Part shown: positions 31,810 through 38,408 of the stretch, piece by piece
Position numbering within the stretch: the first letter of the stretch is position 1
How the letters are laid out: each line of letters begins with the position of its first letter
Source: Prochlorococcus sp. AG-402-K21
GTDB taxonomy: Bacteria; Cyanobacteriota; Cyanobacteriia; PCC-6307; Cyanobiaceae
Assembly (NCBI GenBank): GCA_003216775.1
Contig: QCII01000011.1
Coordinates: 1-49,600 of the forward strand
Direction: 5' to 3'
Length of the DNA: 49,600 bases
The notes under the pieces: model-generated
The model's database searches: none
Told to the model about the DNA's origin: nothing
What the model saw: the letters and a program-made list of their open reading frames with translations, nothing else
Position numbers and translations under genes: made by a program

Positions 31810-31960
31810 ATGAGTGGAGATTATGAGACATTAGAAATCAACCAAATTAAGATTTCTAATTTAAAAAAGATCAGAAGATAATACTTTAATGCTATGGGAA
31901 ATGATTAAAGAGATTGAAAAGATTGAAGATACGAACAACAACATATCGGATGCTAATTAA
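31810..31960 (+). pseudogene. Frameshifted copy of the 47-aa gene at 43899
   Basis: MSGDYETLEINQIKISN matches MSGDYETLEINQPKITY of the intact gene. After a run of A the matching frame shifts: KRSEDNTLMLWEMIKEIEKI corresponds to KRSDNNTKWLDELINQIEDM. A one-base indel in the A run breaks the gene. Confidence 0.8.
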
Positions 31961-31977
31961 TATACATCGATAAGTTA

Positions 31978-32100
31978 TTACTGATATTTATTTAGTAATC
32001 GGTTATAAATTACCAACAATACTATTACACCAACTATTCCATAAATTGCATGGTTTGGGTCATGATGATTCTGCCAAAGCTCCTTTAAAAATTCCTTCAA
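31978..32100 (-). CDS. Possible small membrane protein, 40 aa, TTG start
   Basis: From TTG 32100: KEFLKELWQNHHDPNHAIYG, then one span (IVGVIVLLVIYNRLL). No ATG in frame; short ATG-started frames just upstream are out of phase. It may be the 3' part of a frameshifted gene. Confidence 0.35.
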   Translation of the reverse strand: MKEFLKELWQNHHDPNHAIYGIVGVIVLLVIYNRLLNKYQ

Positions 32101-32207
32101 TACTTCATAGCCATTGCACAATGAGAATAACACCCATAAGATTTTTCTCTAATTAATTTGCATAATTTCTTACAACTGGTAATTTTAGTGGGCTTCAATA
32201 AATTCAA

Positions 32208-32432
32208 ATGCAAGATCAAAAAATTGAAAAGATAGCAGCTGTTGCAGTAAACATAACTAAGGTGCTAGTAATAATTTATCTAGGCTTAGTAGAATTAGTT
32301 AAAATTGGCAAATTACTTAGAGAGAAGTTAGATGCTGAATTTGATATTTCTCGAAAATGGGCTTCACAAAATTATTCAATTCTAAAAAAACGACTAGCAG
32401 AACGAAAAGTAGCGGGTGTTATAGAGAATTAG
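32208..32432 (+). CDS. Small membrane-associated protein, 74 aa
   Basis: ATG 32208. A short hydrophobic helix (IAAVAVNITKVLVIIYLGLV), then a basic helical tail (ISRKWASQNYSILKKRLAER). No motif. Family not recognised. Confidence 0.55.
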   Translation: MQDQKIEKIAAVAVNITKVLVIIYLGLVELVKIGKLLREKLDAEFDISRKWASQNYSILKKRLAERKVAGVIEN

Positions 32433-32461
32433 TAAGCTTTTCATTTACGCAACAAGTTTGA

Positions 32462-32707
32462 TCAAATATACGGCATCCTTACAATTATTTTTTTATCCCA
32501 TTCCTTTGCGAAAGGAGATTCCATCTCTGCACCTAATTTTTCTAAGTCGGTTCAGTTCATTAATAAATAAGATTTGTGTTCATTCACTTTTACAAACTCA
32601 TAATCAGTTACAAACTCCTTGCACATTTCTTCAAGAAATAATGTCGTTACATCATTTTTAAATTCTTCAAATGTACAGCCAAAAGTAGAGATGATGAGTG
32701 CGTTCAT
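32462..32707 (-). pseudogene. Broken homologue of the 86-aa gene at 15507
   Basis: MNALIISTFGCTFEEFKNDV and YEFVKVNEHKSYLLMN then a stop, then TDLEKLGAEMESPFAKEWDK. These correspond to MNTLIVSTFDCSFEDFDKFV, YELIKVNENKSHLILEV and STPEMKEWDK. One in-frame TGA and a shortened C-terminus mark it as a pseudogene. Its promoter element (32708-32748) is still intact. Confidence 0.82.
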
Positions 32708-32748
32708 TAAAAGGAGCTAATTGCCCCTTATTTTAGATCGACTGTCAA
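32708..32748 (-). promoter_or_regulatory. TTGACAGTCGATCTAAAATAA element with dyad
   Basis: Minus strand: TTGACA (complement 32743-32748), GTCGATCTAAAATAA, then the dyad AAGGGGC-AATTA-GCTCCTT. It precedes the pseudogene start at 32707 and is nearly identical to 36550-36591. Confidence 0.65.
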
Positions 32749-32755
32749 TCTCTCT

Positions 32756-33028
32756 CTATGAGTAGACTTTGGCAACTATTGGACCAGCTTCTTCATCAGT
32801 AAATACAGGTGTGGTTTCCCAATTGAGAAATTCACCCCATTCAGCAGCATGTTGATATATTGATTTTGGATCATCAGTCTTTAAAACTATCCAACCCTCT
32901 AAAGAACCGGGTGCGTGATATCTTCCAATCATCTCAACTCCAGGATAATCTCCCCCACCACCAAGAAATTTTTCTGCACCTTTTTGATGATATCCGGCCT
33001 TAAATGACCAATGCTGAACATAAAGCAT
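32756..33028 (-). CDS. DUF3303 family protein
   Basis: 90 aa. MLYVQHWSFKAGYHQKGAEK, GRYHAPGSLEGWIVLKTDDP and LNWETTPVFTDEEAGPI fit DUF3303 (dimeric alpha/beta barrel). A second member is at 42090. The upstream minus strand has GTCGATCTAC (33110-33120), a weaker version of the TCGATCTAA element. Confidence 0.82.
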   Translation of the reverse strand: MLYVQHWSFKAGYHQKGAEKFLGGGGDYPGVEMIGRYHAPGSLEGWIVLKTDDPKSIYQHAAEWGEFLNWETTPVFTDEEAGPIVAKVYS

Positions 33029-33315
33029 TTTATTTTTTAATTTTTATTGGCTTTCTATTACTAGCAAAAAAAATAATTACTGAAAATAAATAATTTTAAT
33101 TGCCAATTATTGTAGATCGACTTTCTAAAAAAACTATCAAATGTCCGACCTAGTCAACAGAGGGCACTATGTCGTAGAGAGGGAGCTAGGAATATATATT
33201 AAGTATATTAATGTATATACTTTGTACGATGTTGGGTCTCAGATACATTCCACTTACTACAGTAAACTCTAGTAATAACAATACTTTATTGGATATTCTC
33301 AAGTAAATCACGGCA

Positions 33316-33358
33316 TGCTTTGGGAGAACTAAGTATCAGGTCGAATCCTGTCGCCCCA
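33316..33358 (+). repeat. tRNA-Pro 3' fragment, degenerate
   Basis: TGCTTTGGGAGAACTAAGTA then TCAGGTCGAATCCTG and TCGCCCC. Several substitutions and two deletions. Followed by the TCAGTTATAGCAG-type flank, well preserved. Confidence 0.88.
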
Positions 33359-33502
33359 ATCAGTTATAGCAGTCAGTCTCAGCTAATAATATACTCACCT
33401 CACAAATTCCTTCCCTAAAAATTCTCTCAAATGATGTTTTTAATTCACCAACAAACTTATTTAATCAAAAATCCAGATGATAATATTTTGATAATTTCTT
33501 TA

Positions 33503-33985
33503 TTAAGAATATAAACCGTAAAGAATCATTGAAGGAATCGCAGCAACAATTGTCAGTAAAAGGCCAATAATAATCGATTTAAATACTCCTATTTCTTTTT
33601 TATTACTTTTTAAAAAAAGCCATCTTTGATAAGGGAATGTATATCCATAAAAAACACCAATTCCCATTCCTAGACCAGTATTTATATCAATATTAAAAGG
33701 TATAGCTACAAAAATATCTAAAAGAAAAGCAATTATTCCAACGAACCAAAAATAGCTCCAATGCCTAATTTGAGTGGCTAATGCAAATGGAAAGAAAAAA
33801 GCAATCCAAGAGAAACCTGCAAGTGGATCATCGCCATATCTCCAACCATAAGTATTTATTGATTTACCTTGAGGTGAAATTAAATTGGGTATTAAAGTTC
33901 CGAATTGAGTTTTTAAACCATATCCTTTATCAATTAAAGAATCTATCTTCTCCATCTTCAATGTCATTTGCGGAGACAACGTCAT
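33503..33985 (-). CDS. Membrane protein, 160 aa
   Basis: From ATG 33985; Met7 and Met11 are alternative starts. Four hydrophobic spans: about 56-72, 77-97, 101-118 and 135-158. The stretch FSWIAFFFPFALATQIRHWS recalls DUF2628 membrane proteins, but weakly. First or second gene of unit M, no operon partner closer than 92 bp. Confidence 0.6.
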   Translation of the reverse strand: MTLSPQMTLKMEKIDSLIDKGYGLKTQFGTLIPNLISPQGKSINTYGWRYGDDPLAGFSWIAFFFPFALATQIRHWSYFWFVGIIAFLLDIFVAIPFNIDINTGLGMGIGVFYGYTFPYQRWLFLKSNKKEIGVFKSIIIGLLLTIVAAIPSMILYGLYS

Positions 33986-34077
33986 AATTTAAAATATATT
34001 AATTTACTCTACTATTTGTTGTGGTCAATTGTTATTAGATAACTCTTGAAATAACAGAACTAGAGTCATAAATAATT

Positions 34078-34374
34078 TTATTTATCTTTTTCTTCGGAGT
34101 ATCCTCTATCTCTCCCATACTTTAATGATCCTATTGTATCTCCAGAATTTCTATAACCTTTACCTGTTACGTTACCAGCTATTGGATCAATAAGTGACTT
34201 GTTAGTAGGCCATACCGCCCATATAAAAGCCGCAAGCCAAGGAACTCCTCCTGCTATTGCAAAAGTATTTATTCCCAGTATTACCCATTTGTAAGTATGC
34301 CTTCTCTGGAAAGCAATAAAAGTTGGGATAAAGTAGATCGCTAATAATATTAAACCTACTATTAAAAATTCCAT
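34078..34374 (-). CDS. Superinfection-immunity (T4 Imm-like) protein
   Basis: 98 aa. Two spans with the Imm family layout: ILLAIYFIPTFIAFQRRHTY, then VILGINTFAIAGGVPWLAAF and IWAVWP. The pattern LAxYFxPTxxAxxRxHxxxxxIxxxNxxxGxxxxGWxxALxWA is largely met. T4 Imm blocks DNA entry of superinfecting phage at the inner membrane. The hydrophilic tail of about 35 residues is extra. Carriage on a mobile unit fits an anti-phage role (inference). Confidence 0.72.
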   Translation of the reverse strand: MEFLIVGLILLAIYFIPTFIAFQRRHTYKWVILGINTFAIAGGVPWLAAFIWAVWPTNKSLIDPIAGNVTGKGYRNSGDTIGSLKYGRDRGYSEEKDK

Positions 34375-34559
34375 GTATTAAAAGGGTTTAATTGATTTTA
34401 CAAAACTGTTGAAACATAGATGAATTTTTTTTAATTTCAAAACTTTAATTCCCTCAAATTTCCCTCAAACATAACTAACTTAGTCAGATTTGGTCATCGA
34501 TTTAATTCTCAAAAGTATTGATACATAGCAATAAGTCTCATTTATGGCATTAATCTTGA

Positions 34560-34607
34560 GGGTGCTTTGGGAGCACTAGGTCGCAGGTTCGAATCCTGTC
34601 GCCCCGA
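34560..34607 (+). repeat. tRNA-Pro 3' fragment, perfect copy
   Basis: Perfect from GGTGCTTTGG to CCCCGA despite lying 33 kb from the tRNA. The upstream flank (CAATAAGTCTCA) matches that of the copy at 5964. Terminator-type flank after it. Confidence 0.95.
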
Positions 34608-34802
34608 ATCTATAAAAAGCAAGTAATAAAAACAGAATTTCCTAGACTCTCTTTTTTATTGCCAACCATAAGAAATATAAGTCTTAGCGATTATGTAGGG
34701 CTTATTTGCTATGCCTTGCATAACTTTGCAGCCTTATTGGATGCCCATCAATAAATAAAAATGATAAGATAAATCACTTAACAACATAAAAAAAGTTTAT
34801 TC

Positions 34803-35318
34803 ATGACTGAGAAAAAGAATCTTTCATCAGCTTTAGCAAAAAGGGATAAGAAAGAGAAATATATTATTTATTTCGTTGGCGCTGCAGTACTACTTTTTGT
34901 CCTTGTGGGACTTAAAGAGATTAGCCAGTCAAATCCTTATTTATCTGCCCCTGCTTGGTTTGGTTTTTTTGGCGCACTTTTTACACTTTGGAGATTTTGC
35001 AAAAAACAAGTGGAAAATCCATTTGCATCCATTTTTAGAACATTGAGAGATGATTATGTCTTTGATAGATACATAACACTGCAGCTATTCAATATTTTCT
35101 ATGCGTTAGGTCAAGGTCTTGGGGTGGGAGCAGCATTCGGATTCTTCGTAGATTGGGTTCACGCTTTGCTATCTAATTCATACTTAAAAGGTGTTTACTT
35201 CTCAGGCTTTATTGTTAGTCTTCTTTCAGTAATAATTTTGAGAGTAACGATAGAAGTCTATTCAATAATTTATAAAGCTGCTATAGAATTTAGAGACTAT
35301 ATGAAAGAAAAAAAATAA
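34803..35318 (+). CDS. DUF4282-like membrane protein
   Basis: 171 aa. Four spans. The C-terminal half (FDRYITLQLFNIFYALG ... VIILRVTIEVYSIIYKAAIE) follows DUF4282 (FDxxITxxIxxxxYxxG ... RxxxExxxxxFxxxExL). The basic N-terminal 20 residues are cytosolic. ATG 34803. Role unknown. Confidence 0.65.
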   Translation: MTEKKNLSSALAKRDKKEKYIIYFVGAAVLLFVLVGLKEISQSNPYLSAPAWFGFFGALFTLWRFCKKQVENPFASIFRTLRDDYVFDRYITLQLFNIFYALGQGLGVGAAFGFFVDWVHALLSNSYLKGVYFSGFIVSLLSVIILRVTIEVYSIIYKAAIEFRDYMKEKK

Positions 35319-35355
35319 CAGTCCTTTAAAAAGAACTAGGTTGCAGCTCTATCAA

Positions 35356-35460
35356 TTAATAATTAATTTTTTTATTTAATTTATTTATATTTAGCCCAAT
35401 GAACAGCATCCAAATAATTGCAAAGACCACTGGCAAGAAAACGATAGCAAGTTTAATCAT
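35356..35460 (-). CDS. PsbY-like tiny membrane protein, 34 aa
   Basis: MIKLAIVFLPVVFAIIWMLF then a polar tail. The V-x-L-P-V-x-x-A-x-x-W arrangement is the PsbY pattern, as in the unit E proteins. PsbY is a peripheral photosystem II subunit next to cytochrome b559. Assignment by pattern only. Confidence 0.45.
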   Translation of the reverse strand: MIKLAIVFLPVVFAIIWMLFIGLNINKLNKKINY

Positions 35461-35531
35461 TTTTAAAATAATGTTATTTGCTAAAAATAATAACCTTTAA
35501 ATAAATAACTAAGGATAGGTACTTTATCTAA

Positions 35532-35666
35532 TTAATTAGGTAGTTGATGGATGGGTGGTGCATGAAACTTTCTTTTCTTTCTCTTTGATCTCTTGTAAAC
35601 AACAAATACTCCTAAACCTAATAAAGGCATTAATAAACCTTCTATAAAAATTGGAAAGTTAATCAT
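35532..35666 (-). CDS. Small membrane protein, RKFHAPP family, 44 aa
   Basis: One span (FIEGLLMPLLGLGVFVVYKR), then SKRKKRKFHAPPIHQLPN. The same tail, KRRFHAPPTNQLPS, ends the 38-aa protein at 43349. Conservation of a soluble C-terminal motif on a variable span suggests the tail binds a partner. Confidence 0.65.
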   Translation of the reverse strand: MINFPIFIEGLLMPLLGLGVFVVYKRSKRKKRKFHAPPIHQLPN

Positions 35667-35787
35667 ATTCTTTATCCCTATCTACAAGCTCTCTCATAAA
35701 TCTTTTATCTGTTAAGTAGTTGTCTAAAAGCTCTTGATTGTATCCTTTTTCTCTAATTTCTTTAATGATTTCGTCTAAATTTTCCAT
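35659..35787 (-). CDS. Small acidic protein, 42 aa, LLDNYLTDKRFMREL family
   Basis: MENLDEIIKEIREKGYNQEL then LDNYLTDKRFMRELVDRDKE. Related to the 91-aa protein at 15169 and the 38-aa protein at 44042. Its end overlaps the start of the RKFHAPP gene by 8 bp, so they are coupled. The far upstream minus strand (about 35950) has GAGTCGATTTAATAA, a weak TCGATCTAA-type element. Confidence 0.65.
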   Translation of the reverse strand: MENLDEIIKEIREKGYNQELLDNYLTDKRFMRELVDRDKEYD

Positions 35788-36053
35788 AATCGTCAACCCC
35801 CATGTGACAGTTTTTTTAGAGGAAAATAAGCTAGTAATAGAGCTATTTAGAGCAAATTAGAGCCTATATACGCATACTTACGAATAAATAAGAAAAAAGC
35901 AAGAAACCCCTCCAGAAATTCCAACTACTGAAAGGGTTATTAAATCGACTCGCAACTATATTGAATCAATCTATGTCTTGCAGCAAACGTAGAGTGTGCT
36001 GACGAGGTTTGGCCTCAATTAATTTATAGCAAAAGAATTTCAAATAAACTGAT

Positions 36054-36239
36054 TTACACTTCCCAATCTATGTCTGAGTCGTCATCAAAATCTTTTTCAT
36101 AAACCCTCGCAACTTTTCTTAGTAGAGTTTTTACTTCCATATCTGTAGCTCCAGATTCATCTTGGAACTTGGTACAAATTGCCTTAAGTTCGTCGTAAGA
36201 TTGCTCTAGCAATATTGTTTTTTGATCTGGATTTGCCAT
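36054..36239 (-). CDS. Small acidic protein, 61 aa
   Basis: ATG 36239, four bases after the stop of the DUF3764 gene (36244). MANPDQKTILLEQSYDELKA, then an acidic C-terminus DDDSDIDWEV. Soluble, helical. Co-transcribed with the DUF3764 gene. Confidence 0.6.
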   Translation of the reverse strand: MANPDQKTILLEQSYDELKAICTKFQDESGATDMEVKTLLRKVARVYEKDFDDDSDIDWEV

Positions 36240-36243
36240 TTAG

Positions 36244-36549
36244 TTAATCACAACAAGTATCCTTTGATAGTGAAGCAGTCCAAGATGATTCCTCCATTGT
36301 TGATAGGTCAACTCTATGAGTTGCCATCCAGTCACCGTTTGCTTCGACAAACTTTTGAACATTCCCTTCTGGCGCTTGATGAATAACAATAATTTTTTGA
36401 GGATCTTCTTTACTTACCCCTCTGAAAAGCGGCTTAATATCAAATTCTGAATGCCTTTTATCTGCTTCAGCACTATCAAATATTGCAGCCCACTCATCAA
36501 AAGTACTTTCAATTTTAAAAGTAAACACAGAGGTAACAGAGCAAGACAT
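36244..36549 (-). CDS. DUF3764-like family protein
   Basis: 101 aa. TFDEWAAIFDSAEADKRHSE, then LFRGVSKEDPQKIIVIHQAP and VQKFVEANGDWM match what I recall of the marine cyanobacterial DUF3764 family (dimeric alpha/beta barrel-like). It ends with CCD. Its promoter is the best-conserved TCGATCTAA element with dyad (36550-36591). Confidence 0.7.
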   Translation of the reverse strand: MSCSVTSVFTFKIESTFDEWAAIFDSAEADKRHSEFDIKPLFRGVSKEDPQKIIVIHQAPEGNVQKFVEANGDWMATHRVDLSTMEESSWTASLSKDTCCD

Positions 36550-36591
36550 AAAAAAGGAGCTAATTGCCCCTTATTTTAGATCGACTGTCAA
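36550..36591 (-). promoter_or_regulatory. TTGACAGTCGATCTAAAATAA element with dyad
   Basis: Minus strand: TTGACA (complement 36586-36591), GTCGATCTAAAATAA, then AAGGGGC-AATTA-GCTCCTT and T6. The AAGGAG formed on its complement is not the ribosome site; on the coding strand the dyad sits directly before ATG 36549. Confidence 0.65.
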
Positions 36592-36727
36592 TCAAGCAAA
36601 TATTACATAAAATCTTTCCGAATACATTGATTGCCGACAAATAATGCTTAATTTATCAGGAGTGCCTACGCAAAACTATGCAAAAAATAGTCATAGCTTG
36701 AAAACCTAGTACTAAACTAGAGCTTTC

Positions 36728-36752
36728 AAGTGCTTTGGGACACTAGGGTCTT
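36728..36752 (+). repeat. tRNA-Pro 3' fragment, strongly decayed
   Basis: AAGTGCTTTGGGACACTAGG and then unrelated sequence. The preceding flank (CTAGTACTAAACTAG) is well preserved. Confidence 0.8.
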
Positions 36753-36759
36753 CGAAGAT

Positions 36760-37020
36760 CTAAAAAAGGTGCTTAAAAACAACTCCTGAAGATACTCGTT
36801 TTTTCCATCCCTCATCAAGTAATTGCTTGTATTCTTTTCTAGCCGCTTCGATAGTTTCAATCCTACTTCCCTTCATAATTAGTTTACTTGATCGGTTATA
36901 AACACATCCATAACTAATCATAATTGCATCAATACTAGGGCTAGGCTTAGATAAATCTTCAAATGGTTCAAATACTTTAATCCTGCTTCGGTCCTTATTT
37001 ATAAGAGTAAATCTATCCAT
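36760..37020 (-). CDS. DUF1651-like protein, 86 aa
   Basis: RSRIKVFEPFEDLSKPSPSI at the N-terminus, then SRIETIEAARKEYKQLLDEG and WKK near the end. The closing EAxxxYxxLxxxGWKK pattern is like DUF1651 of picocyanobacteria. A broken homologue lies at 20135-20370 in the same position relative to an element boundary. ATG 37020. Confidence 0.6.
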   Translation of the reverse strand: MDRFTLINKDRSRIKVFEPFEDLSKPSPSIDAIMISYGCVYNRSSKLIMKGSRIETIEAARKEYKQLLDEGWKKRVSSGVVFKHLF

Positions 37021-37148
37021 TACTTTTTAAGGATAAAACCTTACTTTGCAATTCATCACATCATAACTTAGAGGGTTATATCCATTGCAATTCCAAAACT
37101 TAAATATTTTTACTTTGAAATGGTGGAAACTAGTATCATTAAAAAAAA

Positions 37149-37253
37149 TCAACCAAAATAAACAACTAATACAGTTAAAGAAAATGCAACAAATTGAAGC
37201 CAATGCGTTCCAGACTTATCTACACCATTTTTATCAAAATTATAATTACTGAT
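37149..37253 (-). CDS. Small hli partner with possible AUC start, 34 aa
   Basis: In frame with, and directly after, the stop codon of the HLIP gene: (ATC)SNYNFDKNGVDKSGTHWL, then one span (FVAFSLTVLVVYFG). In the parallel pair at 25939-26181 the partner begins TAAATG; here it is TAAATC. Either an AUC start, readthrough of the TAA, or a dead gene. Confidence 0.45.
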   Translation of the reverse strand: MSNYNFDKNGVDKSGTHWLQFVAFSLTVLVVYFG

Positions 37254-37508
37254 TTAAAGGATTGGATATGCTATCCATCCAAATAAGGTGTAGTTAATAA
37301 TTACAGCCATGAAGCCTATCATTGCAAGCCTGCCATTTGTTCTTTCCGCAATAAACCAATAGCTATTTGGCCATTGAAAATTTCTTCCCATATTTGATAT
37401 TTGATCTTTGGAAACTGAAGTCTCTTTAGGAGTATTGTCCTGATCAAGATAAAAATTAGTATCTGGGTAATAGCTTTCGCTTCGAATATTGTCTTCTTTT
37501 TTAATCAT
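37254..37508 (-). CDS. hli: High-light-inducible protein, 84 aa
   Basis: A long hydrophilic N-terminal part (about 45 residues), then AERTNGRLAMIGFMAVIINY. ExxNGRxAMxGF is intact, so chlorophyll binding is expected. The C-terminus (TLFGWIAYPIL) differs from the TTGQIIPG type, so this is a different HLIP class from those at 26-27 kb. Confidence 0.9.
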   Translation of the reverse strand: MIKKEDNIRSESYYPDTNFYLDQDNTPKETSVSKDQISNMGRNFQWPNSYWFIAERTNGRLAMIGFMAVIINYTLFGWIAYPIL

Positions 37509-37647
37509 TTTTAAAAAAATTCGTATTTTATATATCTTAAAAACTAAAAAGGCTAAATAGGTTAAAGAGGTTCAATTAGTAATCATTTCATTAATAAAAG
37601 ATCTTTTTAATCCCTTGTCAGTCTTATTATCAATAACCAAATAAAAA

Positions 37648-37672
37648 AGTAGACAGATAACAGACAAGAGTC
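37648..37672 (+). repeat. Orphan arm repeat AGTAGAC/AACAGAC
   Basis: AGTAGACAGAT at 37648 and AACAGACAAGA at 37659, 11 bp apart, similar to the unit K arm (AGTGGACAGAT). There is no tRNA core next to it. It sits left of the YG-WGG gene; a weak right-arm-like stretch lies at about 38050-38100. Confidence 0.5.
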
Positions 37673-37720
37673 TTTTTAAGTTATTATTTAATAAACAGAA
37701 TCTAATTTATAGTATTTAAT

Positions 37721-38026
37721 TTGCTTTCTATTAAAAACAAAAATTTTTCTAGAACTTTCTTATTTTCCCTATTAAGTAGTTCATTAATAACTCCTGTATT
37801 TGCTAACGATATCTATTGGTATGGATATAGTTGGGGTGGGATGTTTGGAGCATGTACCTCGTATAAATTTAATCAAATTTCTAGAAGAGATGCCAAATTG
37901 AATGTAGAAAGTTTTTTAAGCATAGGTAAAGAAAATATTAATGATCGCGAACTATACTTACAATTAAAGAATCTTCAAACAGAAAGCCCTTTCATTGATG
38001 ATTGCGAGAGTTTAATATCCTACTGA
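37721..38026 (+). CDS. Secreted small protein, YG-WGG family
   Basis: 101 aa from TTG 37721; no ATG exists in frame. Signal peptide to about ALITPVFAND. The mature motif YWYGYSWGGMFGAC is shared with the unit H protein (17369-17659). A second Cys near the C-terminus (DDCESL) could close a disulfide. Function unknown. Confidence 0.65.
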   Translation: MLSIKNKNFSRTFLFSLLSSSLITPVFANDIYWYGYSWGGMFGACTSYKFNQISRRDAKLNVESFLSIGKENINDRELYLQLKNLQTESPFIDDCESLISY

Positions 38027-38100
38027 AGTCATACAAATAAAACGAAGAAATTACGAACAAATTTTTCCTTATTTTTTTGGACAAACTATGCAAATTCATT

Positions 38101-38292
38101 ATGTTAAAGGATATTTTAAATAATATGATGTTCTTTAACGGAATGGAAGATAGTACAAATGCGAGCATGGCTTCTATGATCGCAAATTCCCAACAAATAT
38201 ACGACCCCACTTCAAGTACTTTAAAATCAGAAAATAAACCTACAGAAGGAAATATAACTTATTTTTTTGAATTTTTATCCTCTGCCAACTAA
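38101..38292 (+). CDS. Hypothetical protein, 63 aa
   Basis: ATG 38101 (MLKDILNNMMFFNGMEDSTN). Methionine-rich N-terminus, polar middle. An in-frame TTG at 38077 would add 8 residues but lies in the weak arm-like sequence. No family recognised. Confidence 0.45.
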   Translation: MLKDILNNMMFFNGMEDSTNASMASMIANSQQIYDPTSSTLKSENKPTEGNITYFFEFLSSAN

Positions 38293-38408
38293 GTTTTATT
38301 TCCAAATTAATTCACTTTATTAAACACTTTCTCAAAAATCACGCAAACAAATTAATTACTATCTCAAACCCTTATAATATTTAAATTTATAAAAAATTTG
38401 TTTTATTT

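Larger units (their letters stand above)
29006..33358. mobile_element. Unit L: left arm GAGCGAG, mosaic of small genes and pseudogenes
   Basis: Left arm GAGCGAG at 29081 and 29092. An orphan unit-K-type arm (AGTGGAC 30179, ATTGGGC 30190) lies inside without a core. No matching right arm is seen before 33316; the flank there (CACTATGTCGTAGAGAGG) resembles a decayed unit D right arm. The segment is probably several eroded elements. Confidence 0.45.
33359..34607. mobile_element. Unit M: element with arm word TTCCCTC
   Basis: Right arm TTCCCTCAAAT at 34449 and TTCCCTCAAAC at 34460. Left arm decayed but alignable: TTCCCTAAAAA at 33411 and TTCTCTCAAAT at 33422. Both have 11-bp spacing. Two minus-strand membrane genes. 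Confidence 0.6.
34608..36752. mobile_element. Unit N: mixed ends
   Basis: The left flank has TAGCGATTATG/TAGGGCTTATT and the block TAACTTTGCAGCC shared with units J and L. The right end has a single GCCGACAAATAATGC at 36633 of the unit A type. The two ends do not match, so this unit is a fusion of two elements that lost an internal core. Confidence 0.45.
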
